Positions 1-9,462 of a stretch of DNA of 64,000 bases are shown piece by piece (the stretch's first letter is position 1; each line of letters opens with the position of its first letter). A model generated the notes under the pieces. It searched no databases. It had not been told where the DNA came from and was given only the letters and a program-made list of their open reading frames with translations. The DNA lies in NCBI RefSeq assembly GCF_024642105.1, contig NZ_JAHEBT010000054.1:62001-126000 (forward strand). The letters are read 5' to 3'. This DNA is from Flavobacterium sp. (lineage in GTDB: Bacteria; Bacteroidota; Bacteroidia; Flavobacteriales; Flavobacteriaceae). Both the position numbers and the translations under genes were made by a program.

Positions 1-572
1 TCCATGAAATTCGTTTTCTTTTCTTCTGCAGGTTTGTCTGTTTCTTTTTTAGTTTCTTCTTCTCTTTTTGGACGGAAATTTCTAAAATCAGTTTTACTTG
101 CTGCTTTTACCGCTGTAGCTTTGTAGCAGGTATACCCCCCAATTACTCTAGTTTCGGCTTCCATCTTCCAATTTAAATTAGCCAAAGAATCTTTAACTAA
201 AAATTCTTTCCCCATGAATTCCTTATCCACTACATAGGCTTTGTCTTTTACATTTTTATAAAAAGTACCACCGCCTCCAGTCATCGAACTCATCATTCTC
301 ATTCCGCCTCCACCTTGCGGCGTAGCATCTAACTTTTCTTCTTCCTTATAGATAGAAGCTGATTTGTCAAAATTTAAAATAAATGTTTTCTCAAACATTT
401 TTTTCATTCGTTCCTCCACAATTTTTTGCGCATCAGGATTTCCTTCCATACGAATTTTTAAATCTGGAGTTTTTGTTTTTGACTCATACACAGCCATTCC
501 TTGAAAATCTTTTTGAGCGTGAGAATTCGTATAAATTAATCCGAAAAATAATAGTACAATTGTTTTTTTCAT
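1..572 (-). CDS. GLPGLI family protein (partial, C-terminus beyond window edge)
   Basis: Minus-strand frame from ATG at 572 (MKKTIVLLFFGLIYTNSHAQKDFQGMAVYESKTKTPDLKI...) with signal peptide; GLPGLI-like; open to window edge, so absent from the ORF track. Confidence 0.75.
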   Translation of the reverse strand, partial: MKKTIVLLFFGLIYTNSHAQKDFQGMAVYESKTKTPDLKIRMEGNPDAQKIVEERMKKMFEKTFILNFDKSASIYKEEEKLDATPQGGGGMRMMSSMTGGGGTFYKNVKDKAYVVDKEFMGKEFLVKDSLANLNWKMEAETRVIGGYTCYKATAVKAASKTDFRNFRPKREEETKKETDKPAEEKKTNFM

Positions 573-829
573 TCTGTGTCAATTTTAGGTTTAGATAGCA
601 AATATGTCGAAAGGTATTTAATTTATTACCAAAAAAATGTTAAATACGATTTTTAGACAGCTTGAAAATCAAATGGTTTAATATCAAATGGGAAGAAAAC
701 AAAAATAGAAACATAAATACATTGCTTTTCGATTGTGAATAAATCATTCCGAAAAATGTATGTGAAACATTAATTTTTATCTATTTTTACCCTTTTAGAA
801 TTTATCAATTATAAAATCATACTACCGTA

Positions 830-1444
830 ATGCATATAGCAGTAGCAGGAAACATAGGCTCAGGAAAAACAACATTAACCAATTTATTGGCCAAACATTT
901 CAAATGGGAACCGCATTTTGAAGATGTGGTTGACAATCCGTATTTGGATGATTTCTATCACCAAATGGAGCGTTGGTCATTTAACTTGCAAATTTATTTC
1001 TTAAACAGTCGTTTTCGTCAAGTGATGCAAATTCGCGAAAGCGGTAAAAAAATTATTCAAGACCGAACGATTTACGAGGATGCACACATCTTTGCGCCCA
1101 ACTTACACGCTATGGGTTTGATGACCAATCGCGATTTTCAAAATTATTCTTCTCTTTTTGAATTGATGGAATCTTTGGTGAAAGCGCCTGACTTATTGAT
1201 TTACTTACGTAGTTCTATTCCTAATTTAGTAGGGCAAATTCACAAACGTGGTCGCGACTACGAAAACTCGATTTCCATAGACTACCTTAGCCGTTTGAAC
1301 GAACGTTATGAAGCTTGGATTCATACGTATGACAGAGGAAAATTATTAATTATTGACGTAGACAATATTAATTTTGTCGATAGTCAAGAAGATTTAGGAG
1401 ATATTATTCGTCGTATAGATGCCGAAATCAACGGTTTATTTTAG
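830..1444 (+). CDS. Deoxynucleoside kinase
   Basis: N-terminal P-loop GNIGSGKTTL, dNK-type QDRTIYEDAHIFA motif. Confidence 0.88.
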   Translation: MHIAVAGNIGSGKTTLTNLLAKHFKWEPHFEDVVDNPYLDDFYHQMERWSFNLQIYFLNSRFRQVMQIRESGKKIIQDRTIYEDAHIFAPNLHAMGLMTNRDFQNYSSLFELMESLVKAPDLLIYLRSSIPNLVGQIHKRGRDYENSISIDYLSRLNERYEAWIHTYDRGKLLIIDVDNINFVDSQEDLGDIIRRIDAEINGLF

Positions 1445-1470
1445 TTCCAAAACAAAATTATATTCATAAA

Positions 1471-1499
1471 AAAATGCCTCAATTTCTTGAGGCATTTTT
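1471..1499. terminator. Bidirectional intrinsic terminator between convergent genes
   Basis: AAAATGCCTCAA-tttc-TTGAGGCATTTTT. Confidence 0.85.
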
Positions 1500-1519
1500 G
1501 TTTGTATTAAAAATGAGCA

Positions 1520-4093
1520 CTACTTAATTGCAGCTACTTTAGCTTTCACTTCAGCCTCAGTTCCTTCAAAAACCTGAACTGTTTCTTTCCCGTTTTCAGA
1601 AATAGTTACCGTTGCTTTAGCTTTACCATTTTCATTGCTCATCTGAACATTGACTTGTTTTTTAGCTTCTCCTTTTTTAGCGCAACAGGCTTTTTCTTCT
1701 TTGGCTTCTTTAGCCATGAATTTTCCGTTGGCATCATAATGAGACAAACACATTTCTTTTTGCTCTGGAGTACATTTCAGACTGTCGCACATAGCGGCAC
1801 ATTCGTCTTTAGTCATAGTAGCGCATTTGCTCATATCACAATTCCCCATCATTTCACTTGACTCACACGATTTCATTTCGACAGTACAAGTCATTTCTTT
1901 AGGCGTATTTCCTGTACTTCCTTCTCCTAAAATTGGCGCAATTACCAATCCAATCAAACAAGTCAATTTAATTAAAATGTTCATTGATGGGCCAGAAGTA
2001 TCTTTAAACGGATCTCCAACTGTATCTCCGGTTACAGCCGCTTTGTGTGCATCTGAACCTTTATACGTCATTTCACCGTTGATTTCTACACCTGCTTCAA
2101 ATGATTTTTTAGCGTTATCCCAAGCTCCACCAGCATTGTTTTGGAACACAGCCCAAAGCACACCCGAAACCGTAACACCAGCCATATAACCCCCTAACAT
2201 TTCAGCGATCAATTGGTTGTTATCCGCATAGACTAATTTACCTAAAAGCACAATCGCAATTGGGAAACCAATCGTTAAGATTCCTGGCAATATCATTTCG
2301 CGTAATGCGGCTTTGGTAGAAATCTCAACACATTTGCCGTATTCTGGTTTGCCCGTTCCTTCCATAATTCCTGGGATTTCTTTGAACTGACGACGTACTT
2401 CATACACCATATCCATAGCAGCTTTTCCAACAGAATTCATTGCTAATGCAGAGAATACTACTGGAATCATACCACCAACGAATAACATTGCTAAAACTGG
2501 TGCTTTAAAAATATTAATACCGTCAATTCCTGTAAACGTAACATATGCAGCAAACAAAGCTAACGAAGTCAATGCTGCCGATGCAATCGCAAATCCTTTT
2601 CCAGTTGCTGCAGTGGTGTTACCAACAGAATCCAAAATATCGGTACGCGTACGTACTTCTTTTGGCAATTCACTCATTTCTGCAATACCTCCTGCGTTGT
2701 CCGAAATAGGTCCGAAAGCATCAATTGCCAACTGCATAGCTGTAGTCGCCATCATAGCCGAAGCTGCTAAAGCTACCCCATAGAATCCTGCAAAAGCATA
2801 CGAAGACCAGATTGCCGCTGCAAATAAAATCACCGTTGGGAAAGTCGAAATCATTCCCGTTGCTAAACCTGCAATTACGTTAGTTCCAGCACCTGTTGAT
2901 GATTTTTGAACAATCGCCAAAACGGGTTTTGTTCCTAATCCTGTATAATATTCGGTTACTGACGAAATCGCACCTCCCACAATCAAACCTACAATGGTAG
3001 CATAGAAAACACGCATCGATGAAATGGGTTTTAATCCTTCTCCGTAGAATTCCATTTTCATTGTTGTTGGCAACATATATTCAACTAAAAAGTAACACGC
3101 TACTAAAGTCAACCCAATAGAAACCCAGTTTCCAATGTTCAAAGCTTTTTGTACTTGTGCTTCTTTGGCATCATCACTTGAAATTTTCACTAACATGGTT
3201 CCGATGATTGAGAATAAAATTCCAAAACCAGCAATCGCCATTGGTAATAAAATTGGTCCGATTCCGCCAAAAGCATCTTCGATTTTACCACCCATGTCCT
3301 TAATCACATAGTTTCCAAGAACCATAGCAGCCAAAACAGTTGCCACATATGAACCAAACAAATCGGCACCCATCCCTGCAACATCACCTACGTTATCACC
3401 TACGTTATCCGCAATAGTCGCTGGATTACGCGGATCATCTTCTGGAATACCTGCTTCTACCTTACCTACTAAATCGGCACCAACATCCGCAGCTTTGGTA
3501 TAAATACCACCACCTACACGAGCAAATAAGGCAATCGATTCAGCCCCAAGAGAAAAACCTGCAAGAGTTTCCAAAACTACTGTCATATCTTCTGTTGAAG
3601 TCCATGCTCCTTTCATGAAATAGTTGAAAAAGAAAATAAAGAATCCTGTTAAACCTAAAACAGCTAAACCAGCAACTCCTAACCCCATAACCGTTCCGCC
3701 TCCAAAAGAAACTTTTAGAGCTTGAGGCAAACTGGTACGAGCTGCCTGAGTCGTTCTAACATTAGTTTTGGTTGCTATTTTCATTCCCATATTTCCTGCC
3801 AAAGCAGAAAAGATAGCGCCAAAAATAAATGCAATTACAATTAATAAATCGGTTTTTACGCCTGGAATAAAAGTGATTCCAGCTAGTACAACACTTGCCA
3901 ATAGAACAAATATTGTCAATAACTTATATTCGGCCTTAAGAAAAGCCAATGCGCCTTCGTAAATATAATCTGAAATCTCTTTCATCTTACCATCTCCAGC
4001 GTCTTGTTTTAGTACCCAGGCTCTTTTCATTGCCATGAACAAAAGTCCAATAACTGCCATAATTATTGGCAAATAAATCATAAATGCATTCAT
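1520..4093 (-). CDS. hppA: Membrane-bound ion-translocating pyrophosphatase (K+-dependent type) with Cys-rich C-terminal extension
   Basis: DNVGDNVGDVAGMGADLFGSY, GNTTAATGKGFAI, DTVGDPFKDTSGPSMNILIKL; start set at MNAFMIYLPI (4093), not at the 5'-extended ORF start. Confidence 0.95.
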   Translation of the reverse strand: MNAFMIYLPIIMAVIGLLFMAMKRAWVLKQDAGDGKMKEISDYIYEGALAFLKAEYKLLTIFVLLASVVLAGITFIPGVKTDLLIVIAFIFGAIFSALAGNMGMKIATKTNVRTTQAARTSLPQALKVSFGGGTVMGLGVAGLAVLGLTGFFIFFFNYFMKGAWTSTEDMTVVLETLAGFSLGAESIALFARVGGGIYTKAADVGADLVGKVEAGIPEDDPRNPATIADNVGDNVGDVAGMGADLFGSYVATVLAAMVLGNYVIKDMGGKIEDAFGGIGPILLPMAIAGFGILFSIIGTMLVKISSDDAKEAQVQKALNIGNWVSIGLTLVACYFLVEYMLPTTMKMEFYGEGLKPISSMRVFYATIVGLIVGGAISSVTEYYTGLGTKPVLAIVQKSSTGAGTNVIAGLATGMISTFPTVILFAAAIWSSYAFAGFYGVALAASAMMATTAMQLAIDAFGPISDNAGGIAEMSELPKEVRTRTDILDSVGNTTAATGKGFAIASAALTSLALFAAYVTFTGIDGINIFKAPVLAMLFVGGMIPVVFSALAMNSVGKAAMDMVYEVRRQFKEIPGIMEGTGKPEYGKCVEISTKAALREMILPGILTIGFPIAIVLLGKLVYADNNQLIAEMLGGYMAGVTVSGVLWAVFQNNAGGAWDNAKKSFEAGVEINGEMTYKGSDAHKAAVTGDTVGDPFKDTSGPSMNILIKLTCLIGLVIAPILGEGSTGNTPKEMTCTVEMKSCESSEMMGNCDMSKCATMTKDECAAMCDSLKCTPEQKEMCLSHYDANGKFMAKEAKEEKACCAKKGEAKKQVNVQMSNENGKAKATVTISENGKETVQVFEGTEAEVKAKVAAIK

Positions 4094-4147
4094 AAAAATA
4101 ATTTTGGTATTAGTTAATATTATATTGATATTGAACGAATTTAAACA

Positions 4148-4183
4148 AAAAAGCAATACTCTTTACAGAATATTGCTTTTTTT
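4148..4183 (-). terminator. Hairpin terminator downstream of ppa
   Basis: AGCAATA...TATTGCT flanked by A and T runs. Confidence 0.6.
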
Positions 4184-4203
4184 ATATTAATTAACTTAAA
4201 AAA

Positions 4204-4734
4204 TTATTTGATACTAAATAAGTTTTTAGGTTTGTTTTCAATTGCTTCAAAACGCTCCGTACATTCTTTAATGATAGCAAATGCTTCGTTCACGTCTCCC
4301 CAACCTTCTACATCAACTTGTTTGTTTTCTAAATCTTTGTACACTTGGAAGAAATGCTCAATTTCTTTGATTAAGTGCGGATTTACATCACTTAAGTCAT
4401 TTAATGAATTCCAAATTGGATCTGAAACAGGAACGCAAATAACTTTTTCGTCTGGTCCTTTATCATCTGCCATGTGGAAAACACCAATTGGTTTTACTTC
4501 CATTACACAACCAGGGAAAGTAGGCTCATTAATCAATACCAAAACATCTAATGGGTCACCATCTAAAGCCAACGTTTCAGGAATGAAACCGTAATCAGCT
4601 GGGTACATCATAGAAGAGAATAACATTCTGTCAAAACGCATTCTTCTAATTTTAAAATCGTATTCGTATTTGTTTCTACTTCCTCTTGGTATTTCGATTA
4701 AGACGTCGAAAGTTTTTAATTTGTCTGCAGTCAT
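4204..4734 (-). CDS. ppa: Soluble inorganic pyrophosphatase (family I)
   Basis: IEIPRGSRNKYEYD, YPADYGFIPETLALDGDPLDVLVL; start at MTADKLKTF. Confidence 0.95.
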   Translation of the reverse strand: MTADKLKTFDVLIEIPRGSRNKYEYDFKIRRMRFDRMLFSSMMYPADYGFIPETLALDGDPLDVLVLINEPTFPGCVMEVKPIGVFHMADDKGPDEKVICVPVSDPIWNSLNDLSDVNPHLIKEIEHFFQVYKDLENKQVDVEGWGDVNEAFAIIKECTERFEAIENKPKNLFSIK

Positions 4735-4867
4735 TGTATTTGTTGTATTTTTCTTTTGAATTTTGGTGCAAAAGTAAGGAAACAATACGTTTTTACAAGA
4801 AAAAACCGAAGATATCTCTTGATTAAATTAAAATTGTTGCATTCTACTCAACATCCCTTAAAATTGT

Positions 4868-4900
4868 AAAGCTTCCAGCCTTTTGAAAACTGGAAGCTTT
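4868..4900. terminator. Hairpin of the AAAGCTTCCAGCC family, copy 1
   Basis: AAAGCTTCCAGcc-ttttgaaaa-CTGGAAGCTTT just after the stop of the Kelch gene; same stem at 10106 and 38417. Confidence 0.75.
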
Positions 4901-4906
4901 GTTAAA

Positions 4907-6283
4907 TTATTTGACTTTAATAAAACTATCTTTTAATTTGATTTCTTTCATTCGCTTGTCGTTTAGACTTCTTTTATAGACCAAAATATTTTTTTCTGTA
5001 TTCTTGGTTATAAAAAGGAGTTTAGCCATAAGACTAGCTAAAGCAACTTCTCTTCGTTTTACCACGGTGGTGAAGTTATCTAATTGGATTTCATTCTCAT
5101 ACAAATGATTCAATTCATTGAGCGGAATAAAACGCTGCCTGTTTTGAACCAAATAGTCTAGGATGCGTAACTCGGCTTCCTCGAATGTATCCAATAGTTT
5201 TCCCTTGTAATAATAATTGGCTTCGTCTGTTTTAAATGTGATGCCATTGAAAGGTTTGATATTAGGTTTTCTTTTACTGAAATAGAAGCCTAAACTTAAC
5301 ACACCTAAAATGCCTAATATAGTTATTAAAAGAGTAGATGCCTCCATATTTTGATACCAAGGCAATAGAAACACTTGTTGGTGGATAGGTCTACCAAGAA
5401 ATTCCTGTAATGGAGTGCGCAATACACTTTTTAATCCATCAGCATTTTGGTTAATGTATACTACTTCTTTTGTTTTGGTGTCAAAGTAAGATTGCTTTAC
5501 ATTTTTAGTAATACCTCTGAAAGTAGTCAATGTATTGTTCTTAAAATCGATTTCATAAACAAGGGTGTGTTCCATCAAAGGAATTATGTATAACTTTTCA
5601 TTGGCTGTAAATCGGTTTAAAAAACCTTCTTTAGAATTTAGATTGCTTGACAAGTCATATTTTCCAACTAAAGACCATTGCATAGTAGGAAGATGGAGTT
5701 TCCAAATAGCAGGTTCGCAAGCTTTGATTTGAAGAAAATGCTCTTCATCTTTTTCGTAACCACTAAAAATATATAAATTGGTATTAATAATTATTCCGTG
5801 TGCTAGCCTTCTTGGGCTTGGTGGAGTACCAAAAGTTTCGACTTCATCCCACTCTTTGGTTTTGAAATTGAATTGTGTTAAAATGTTTTTATGTGTAAAA
5901 AGTCCATAACCACCCCAAAAAAATACTTTTTTATTGTAAACAAATGATACTGCTCCGTATTGGTTTTTGTGGAAAAATGATTTATCAATTCGAACAATAG
6001 AATCGTTACGCCATTCGAGTACGGGACCACATCCATGATAAATTAAATAGTTTTTATTGTTTATAGCAAAAGGAATGTATGATTTTAAATTATCCAAATC
6101 GGATCTGAATAATAGTCGTTTTTGGTGTAACGGGTTTCCTTTGTATAAAACAGAATCATTTAAAATCAAAACTGTTTGAGAGGACTTCGCTTCTTTGAAT
6201 AGTAAGTGTTCTTCACTTGTATAAATGGATTGTGCTTGGCAGGCTGTCAAAGCAAATAAGAAAATAAATACGAATCGATTCAT
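4907..6283 (-). CDS. Kelch/galactose-oxidase-like lipoprotein with TM segment and C-terminal winged-helix-like domain
   Basis: Lipobox-like FALTACQAQ; Kelch-like blades (KVFFWGGYGLF, NLYIFSGYEKDEEH); TM TLLITILGILGVLSLGFYF; C-terminal AELRILDYLVQNRQRFIPLNELN...VVKRREVALASLMAKL. Confidence 0.65.
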   Translation of the reverse strand: MNRFVFIFLFALTACQAQSIYTSEEHLLFKEAKSSQTVLILNDSVLYKGNPLHQKRLLFRSDLDNLKSYIPFAINNKNYLIYHGCGPVLEWRNDSIVRIDKSFFHKNQYGAVSFVYNKKVFFWGGYGLFTHKNILTQFNFKTKEWDEVETFGTPPSPRRLAHGIIINTNLYIFSGYEKDEEHFLQIKACEPAIWKLHLPTMQWSLVGKYDLSSNLNSKEGFLNRFTANEKLYIIPLMEHTLVYEIDFKNNTLTTFRGITKNVKQSYFDTKTKEVVYINQNADGLKSVLRTPLQEFLGRPIHQQVFLLPWYQNMEASTLLITILGILGVLSLGFYFSKRKPNIKPFNGITFKTDEANYYYKGKLLDTFEEAELRILDYLVQNRQRFIPLNELNHLYENEIQLDNFTTVVKRREVALASLMAKLLFITKNTEKNILVYKRSLNDKRMKEIKLKDSFIKVK

Positions 6284-6353
6284 GCTTGAATTAGTATTGT
6301 TTTTTTTCTAATATAAGAATTGTTTTAAAAAATAACTCTTTTTTGAAATTGTT

Positions 6354-7004
6354 TTAGATTTTATCTTCAAATACGATTTTCAATTCTTTGGAAATCACTT
6401 TTTCTCCCTCTCCTAGGGAAGCCCTAATGAAGATAGTAACTTTTTCTCCGATAAAATCAGGAAAAAAAACCATTTGTTGTTTTGGACTGTAAGTATATTT
6501 AGAATAGGTAGCAAAATACGATGAATATGCGGGATGATTAACATCTACATTTGGATTTTTAGTTACTTCATATCCTGCTAAATTCATGATGCTGTATTGT
6601 TTTATTAATTGTGGGAAAGTATATGTTTGATAGCCCACAGGGATAGGAGTTGTCATTAATCTATCTGCAAAATCCCCTCTATAGGAATACACAGCATAAC
6701 GCCAAGTCACAATGCCGGGTATGTAAAAGTAATCTGAATCAAACGCTACTTCAATTAAGGGAACTCTATTAATTACATATTGAGGGTTTAATGTGGGAAT
6801 AGAGCCTTTGATCGTAAAATAGTGTAATCCACTATACTCAACATGCCAAACACCCTGAGCATCCATATAACTACCAGGAGAAACATCCGTATCAATCCAA
6901 AACGCAACATCTTCATTTTTATTTAATAAAACATCGGGTTTAGATGGTTCTGATTCACACCCAAATAATGCAAACAGGCAAATGATTAAAACTATTTTGT
7001 ACAT
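6354..7004 (-). CDS. Hypothetical lipoprotein
   Basis: MYKIVLIICLFALFGCES lipobox; no recognised domain. Confidence 0.7.
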   Translation of the reverse strand: MYKIVLIICLFALFGCESEPSKPDVLLNKNEDVAFWIDTDVSPGSYMDAQGVWHVEYSGLHYFTIKGSIPTLNPQYVINRVPLIEVAFDSDYFYIPGIVTWRYAVYSYRGDFADRLMTTPIPVGYQTYTFPQLIKQYSIMNLAGYEVTKNPNVDVNHPAYSSYFATYSKYTYSPKQQMVFFPDFIGEKVTIFIRASLGEGEKVISKELKIVFEDKI

Positions 7005-7216
7005 ACGATGTATTGTTGCTTTGTTTTATATAATTATTTTTGTTATACAAATACGACCCAAGATTCTGGACCGTATCGATAACAAAAGTTGCCTCGTAAT
7101 TCCCATCACAACAATGCGATTTTTCTTTTTTCAGAAGGTTTTTATTGCTTTATAGAAAGGAATAAAAGAGTTAATGAAATAAGTATATTATTTTTCAAAT
7201 TAGTTTGGTTAAATAG

Positions 7217-7612
7217 TTATCCGTTTAATGGCGGTACTTCTCCAAAATGATCTATATAATTTTTTAACTGTTTTCTTTCCTCTTCTTTTGCGTCATTTAA
7301 TACGGGAATAACTTCATACTTGAAAATTAATTTGGTAGTAATCTCGATTAGTTTTGTGTTTTTCGCTATTTTAAAACCTCCTGAATGATTATTTTGCTTT
7401 GTTAAATGATTTTTGGAACCTAAAAAACACTTTAATCGATAAGCTAAATCTCTTTTTTCTGTCGCCCCTATATATACTAAACCTGTTTGATCTTTATCCA
7501 AAAATCTTGAAATTGATATTGGTTTTCCGTCTTCATAGAGGAATAGCTTATATACTCCTTTAACTTGTAGATTAGGGTCTTCATTTAAATTGTTTATATT
7601 TAATTCTTTCAT
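7217..7612 (-). CDS. GIY-YIG-like domain protein
   Basis: GVYKLFLY...GLVYIGATEKRDLAYRLKCFLG and terminal FGEVPPLNG. Confidence 0.6.
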   Translation of the reverse strand: MKELNINNLNEDPNLQVKGVYKLFLYEDGKPISISRFLDKDQTGLVYIGATEKRDLAYRLKCFLGSKNHLTKQNNHSGGFKIAKNTKLIEITTKLIFKYEVIPVLNDAKEEERKQLKNYIDHFGEVPPLNG

Positions 7613-7812
7613 TATTTGTAAATCACTTCTGTTTCAGTTTCAATTCTATTAAATCCATTTTTAACTAATACAGTTCCAATTTGATTAGAAGTTGGAACTC
7701 CTTTAGAGCTGTCAAAATATTTTCCATTATTCCTCATCCAGTCTTTAACAGTGATATAATTATCGTTTATTTTAACTTTGTGTTTTCGGTAGGGTCTACG
7801 AGTTGATTTCAT
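7612..7812 (-). CDS. Small basic hypothetical protein coupled to the GIY-YIG-like gene
   Basis: 66 aa, Lys/Arg-rich N-terminus; stop overlaps downstream start (TAATG). Confidence 0.55.
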   Translation of the reverse strand: MKSTRRPYRKHKVKINDNYITVKDWMRNNGKYFDSSKGVPTSNQIGTVLVKNGFNRIETETEVIYK

Positions 7813-7838
7813 ACTTTGATTATTGTATCTGAAGTTAT

Positions 7839-8222
7839 TTATGTTTTCGGGAATTGATAATTTGAAATGATAAATTGTATGATAACTATTAGTGTAAAAT
7901 AAAAATCTATTCTGAGTATTTTTTTATAAAATTTAAAGTACTTACTGACTTGAAATAGAATTAAATAAATTGGTAAGAAAAATGATAATATATTCTGTAT
8001 TAAAGCTAATTTATATTCTCCATTTAATATAAAAATAAATGCTTTAGTTAATCCACAAAATGGACATTTTATATTTATTAACTTCTCAAATAAACAGAAA
8101 TGCGGTACTAATGAAGCTACTTCAATTTTAACATATAAATAAATTGAAATTAGTAACACTGAGGGTAAAAATAATCTAAGATAGCCTAGAACTAATTTCG
8201 TCTTCAAAGTCATTTTTTGCAT
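7839..8222 (-). CDS. DUF2752-like membrane protein
   Basis: INIKCPFCGLTKAFIFILNGEYKLAL motif plus hydrophobic segments. Confidence 0.75.
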   Translation of the reverse strand: MQKMTLKTKLVLGYLRLFLPSVLLISIYLYVKIEVASLVPHFCLFEKLINIKCPFCGLTKAFIFILNGEYKLALIQNILSFFLPIYLILFQVSKYFKFYKKILRIDFYFTLIVIIQFIISNYQFPKT

Positions 8223-8505
8223 TACTAGTGATGATAAAAATTAAAAAGCCAAAAGGAAATAAACATATTCCTGTTATCCATGAAAATATATTTGGCGAAA
8301 AATTATATTCAATAATTATTTTTTGTAGTCCATCGGGTGTATCGCATTTTGATATTTTAATTTTTTTATTGTACAGAGATTCTTTACCATAATATTCCAA
8401 ACAACCATTCCGAGTTTTTGCACTATCAATACTCGGAATAGAGTTAGCTATTTCTTCAAATTTGATTGAAGAATCAAACTTTTTAGAAAATAGTCCTGTA
8501 AACAT
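8176..8505 (-). CDS. Hypothetical membrane protein
   Basis: TM segment WITGICLFPFGFLIFIIT; overlaps the DUF2752 gene. Confidence 0.6.
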   Translation of the reverse strand: MFTGLFSKKFDSSIKFEEIANSIPSIDSAKTRNGCLEYYGKESLYNKKIKISKCDTPDGLQKIIIEYNFSPNIFSWITGICLFPFGFLIFIITSNAKNDFEDEISSRLS

Positions 8506-8673
8506 TTAGGTTTGCCATGTATTGCCACAACTATTGCAGATAGTTGGTTTTTTATCTGCTAAAAGAGCTAGTAGCCCCAAAGGGAAAAAACAAATTGCTA
8601 CTATTATTTGCCATGTTTGGTAACCTCCTTTTTGAGTGTTTTTTTTACATTCTGGACATGTTATAATTGCCAT
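8506..8673 (-). CDS. 55-aa zinc-ribbon-like membrane microprotein (not in supplied ORF track)
   Basis: Manual translation: MAIITCPECKKNTQKGGYQTWQIIVAICFFPLGLLALLADKKPTICNSCGNTWQT*; CPEC and CNSC pairs flank a TM; stop abuts next ORF start at 8505. Confidence 0.65.
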   Translation of the reverse strand: MAIITCPECKKNTQKGGYQTWQIIVAICFFPLGLLALLADKKPTICNSCGNTWQT

Positions 8674-8704
8674 AATTTTAATTTTATTTTAGTTAAACAT
8701 TTAT

Positions 8705-9154
8705 TTAATAATGACTCATACTATTTTTATAAATTGTATAAATGTAAATTATTGATATTAAAGTTATTAATATCGAAATTGCAAATCCCCAAAGCGCGCA
8801 TTTCCCTGCTGAATTAGCCTTGCCTGGATTTTTTTCTTTCTCTACTATATATAGAATCAATCCAACGATTGGAATTAAAAAACATAGAATTTTTAATCCT
8901 ACATTTAAACTATCTGACATAATTAATTCCTCGTTTTCTGCTGGATTATTACTCTTATTTAATACCGAAAATCCTAATATAATAAGTGAAATCGGCCCTA
9001 AAATCATTAAAAGCGGTAAGATGCTTTGAATGGATTTATCTTCCCAATATTCTTTACCCTCTCCAAAAGTTCTTTCGTAAAACCAATAAATTTGCATTAT
9101 TATACTATAAATACAAGTAAATATTACAAAACCTGCTGCATTCTTAATTTTCAT
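8705..9154 (-). CDS. Hypothetical multi-pass membrane protein
   Basis: Several hydrophobic segments. Confidence 0.6.
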   Translation of the reverse strand: MKIKNAAGFVIFTCIYSIIMQIYWFYERTFGEGKEYWEDKSIQSILPLLMILGPISLIILGFSVLNKSNNPAENEELIMSDSLNVGLKILCFLIPIVGLILYIVEKEKNPGKANSAGKCALWGFAISILITLISIIYIYTIYKNSMSHY

Positions 9155-9178
9155 TCTAATATATTTTAAGTTTATAAT

Positions 9179-9433
9179 TTAATTTCTATATCCTTCATTG
9201 AAACCTTTACACCAGCATTCTTTATTATTAGCCCAGCCTTCATATGGGTAATAAGTATCGCAATCGGTTAAAATACCTTTTTGACTTCTGCCTTCCGATA
9301 CTCCTTGATTATAGCTATCCATATCTTCACATGGAGTGGATGATTGAACATTTTGATTTGTTGTTGAATTATCACTTTTCTTACAAGAAATAGACAATGT
9401 CAAGAGTAACGATAACATAATAATTTTTTTCAT
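9179..9433 (-). CDS. Small hypothetical lipoprotein
   Basis: MKKIIMLSLLLTLSISCKK lipobox, Cys-containing mature part. Confidence 0.6.
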   Translation of the reverse strand: MKKIIMLSLLLTLSISCKKSDNSTTNQNVQSSTPCEDMDSYNQGVSEGRSQKGILTDCDTYYPYEGWANNKECWCKGFNEGYRN

Positions 9434-9462
9434 GATTTTTTTTTTGGTTTATTTACTCTATA

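Noticed and set aside
1655-2189. Plus-strand ORFs antisense to hppA (68 and 120 aa)
   Set aside because: Fully inside a confidently identified gene on the other strand; low-complexity translations without motifs.
7217-7612. UvrC or homing endonuclease
   Set aside because: Too short and lacking UvrC domains; no intron/intein context, so only a GIY-YIG-like call is justified.
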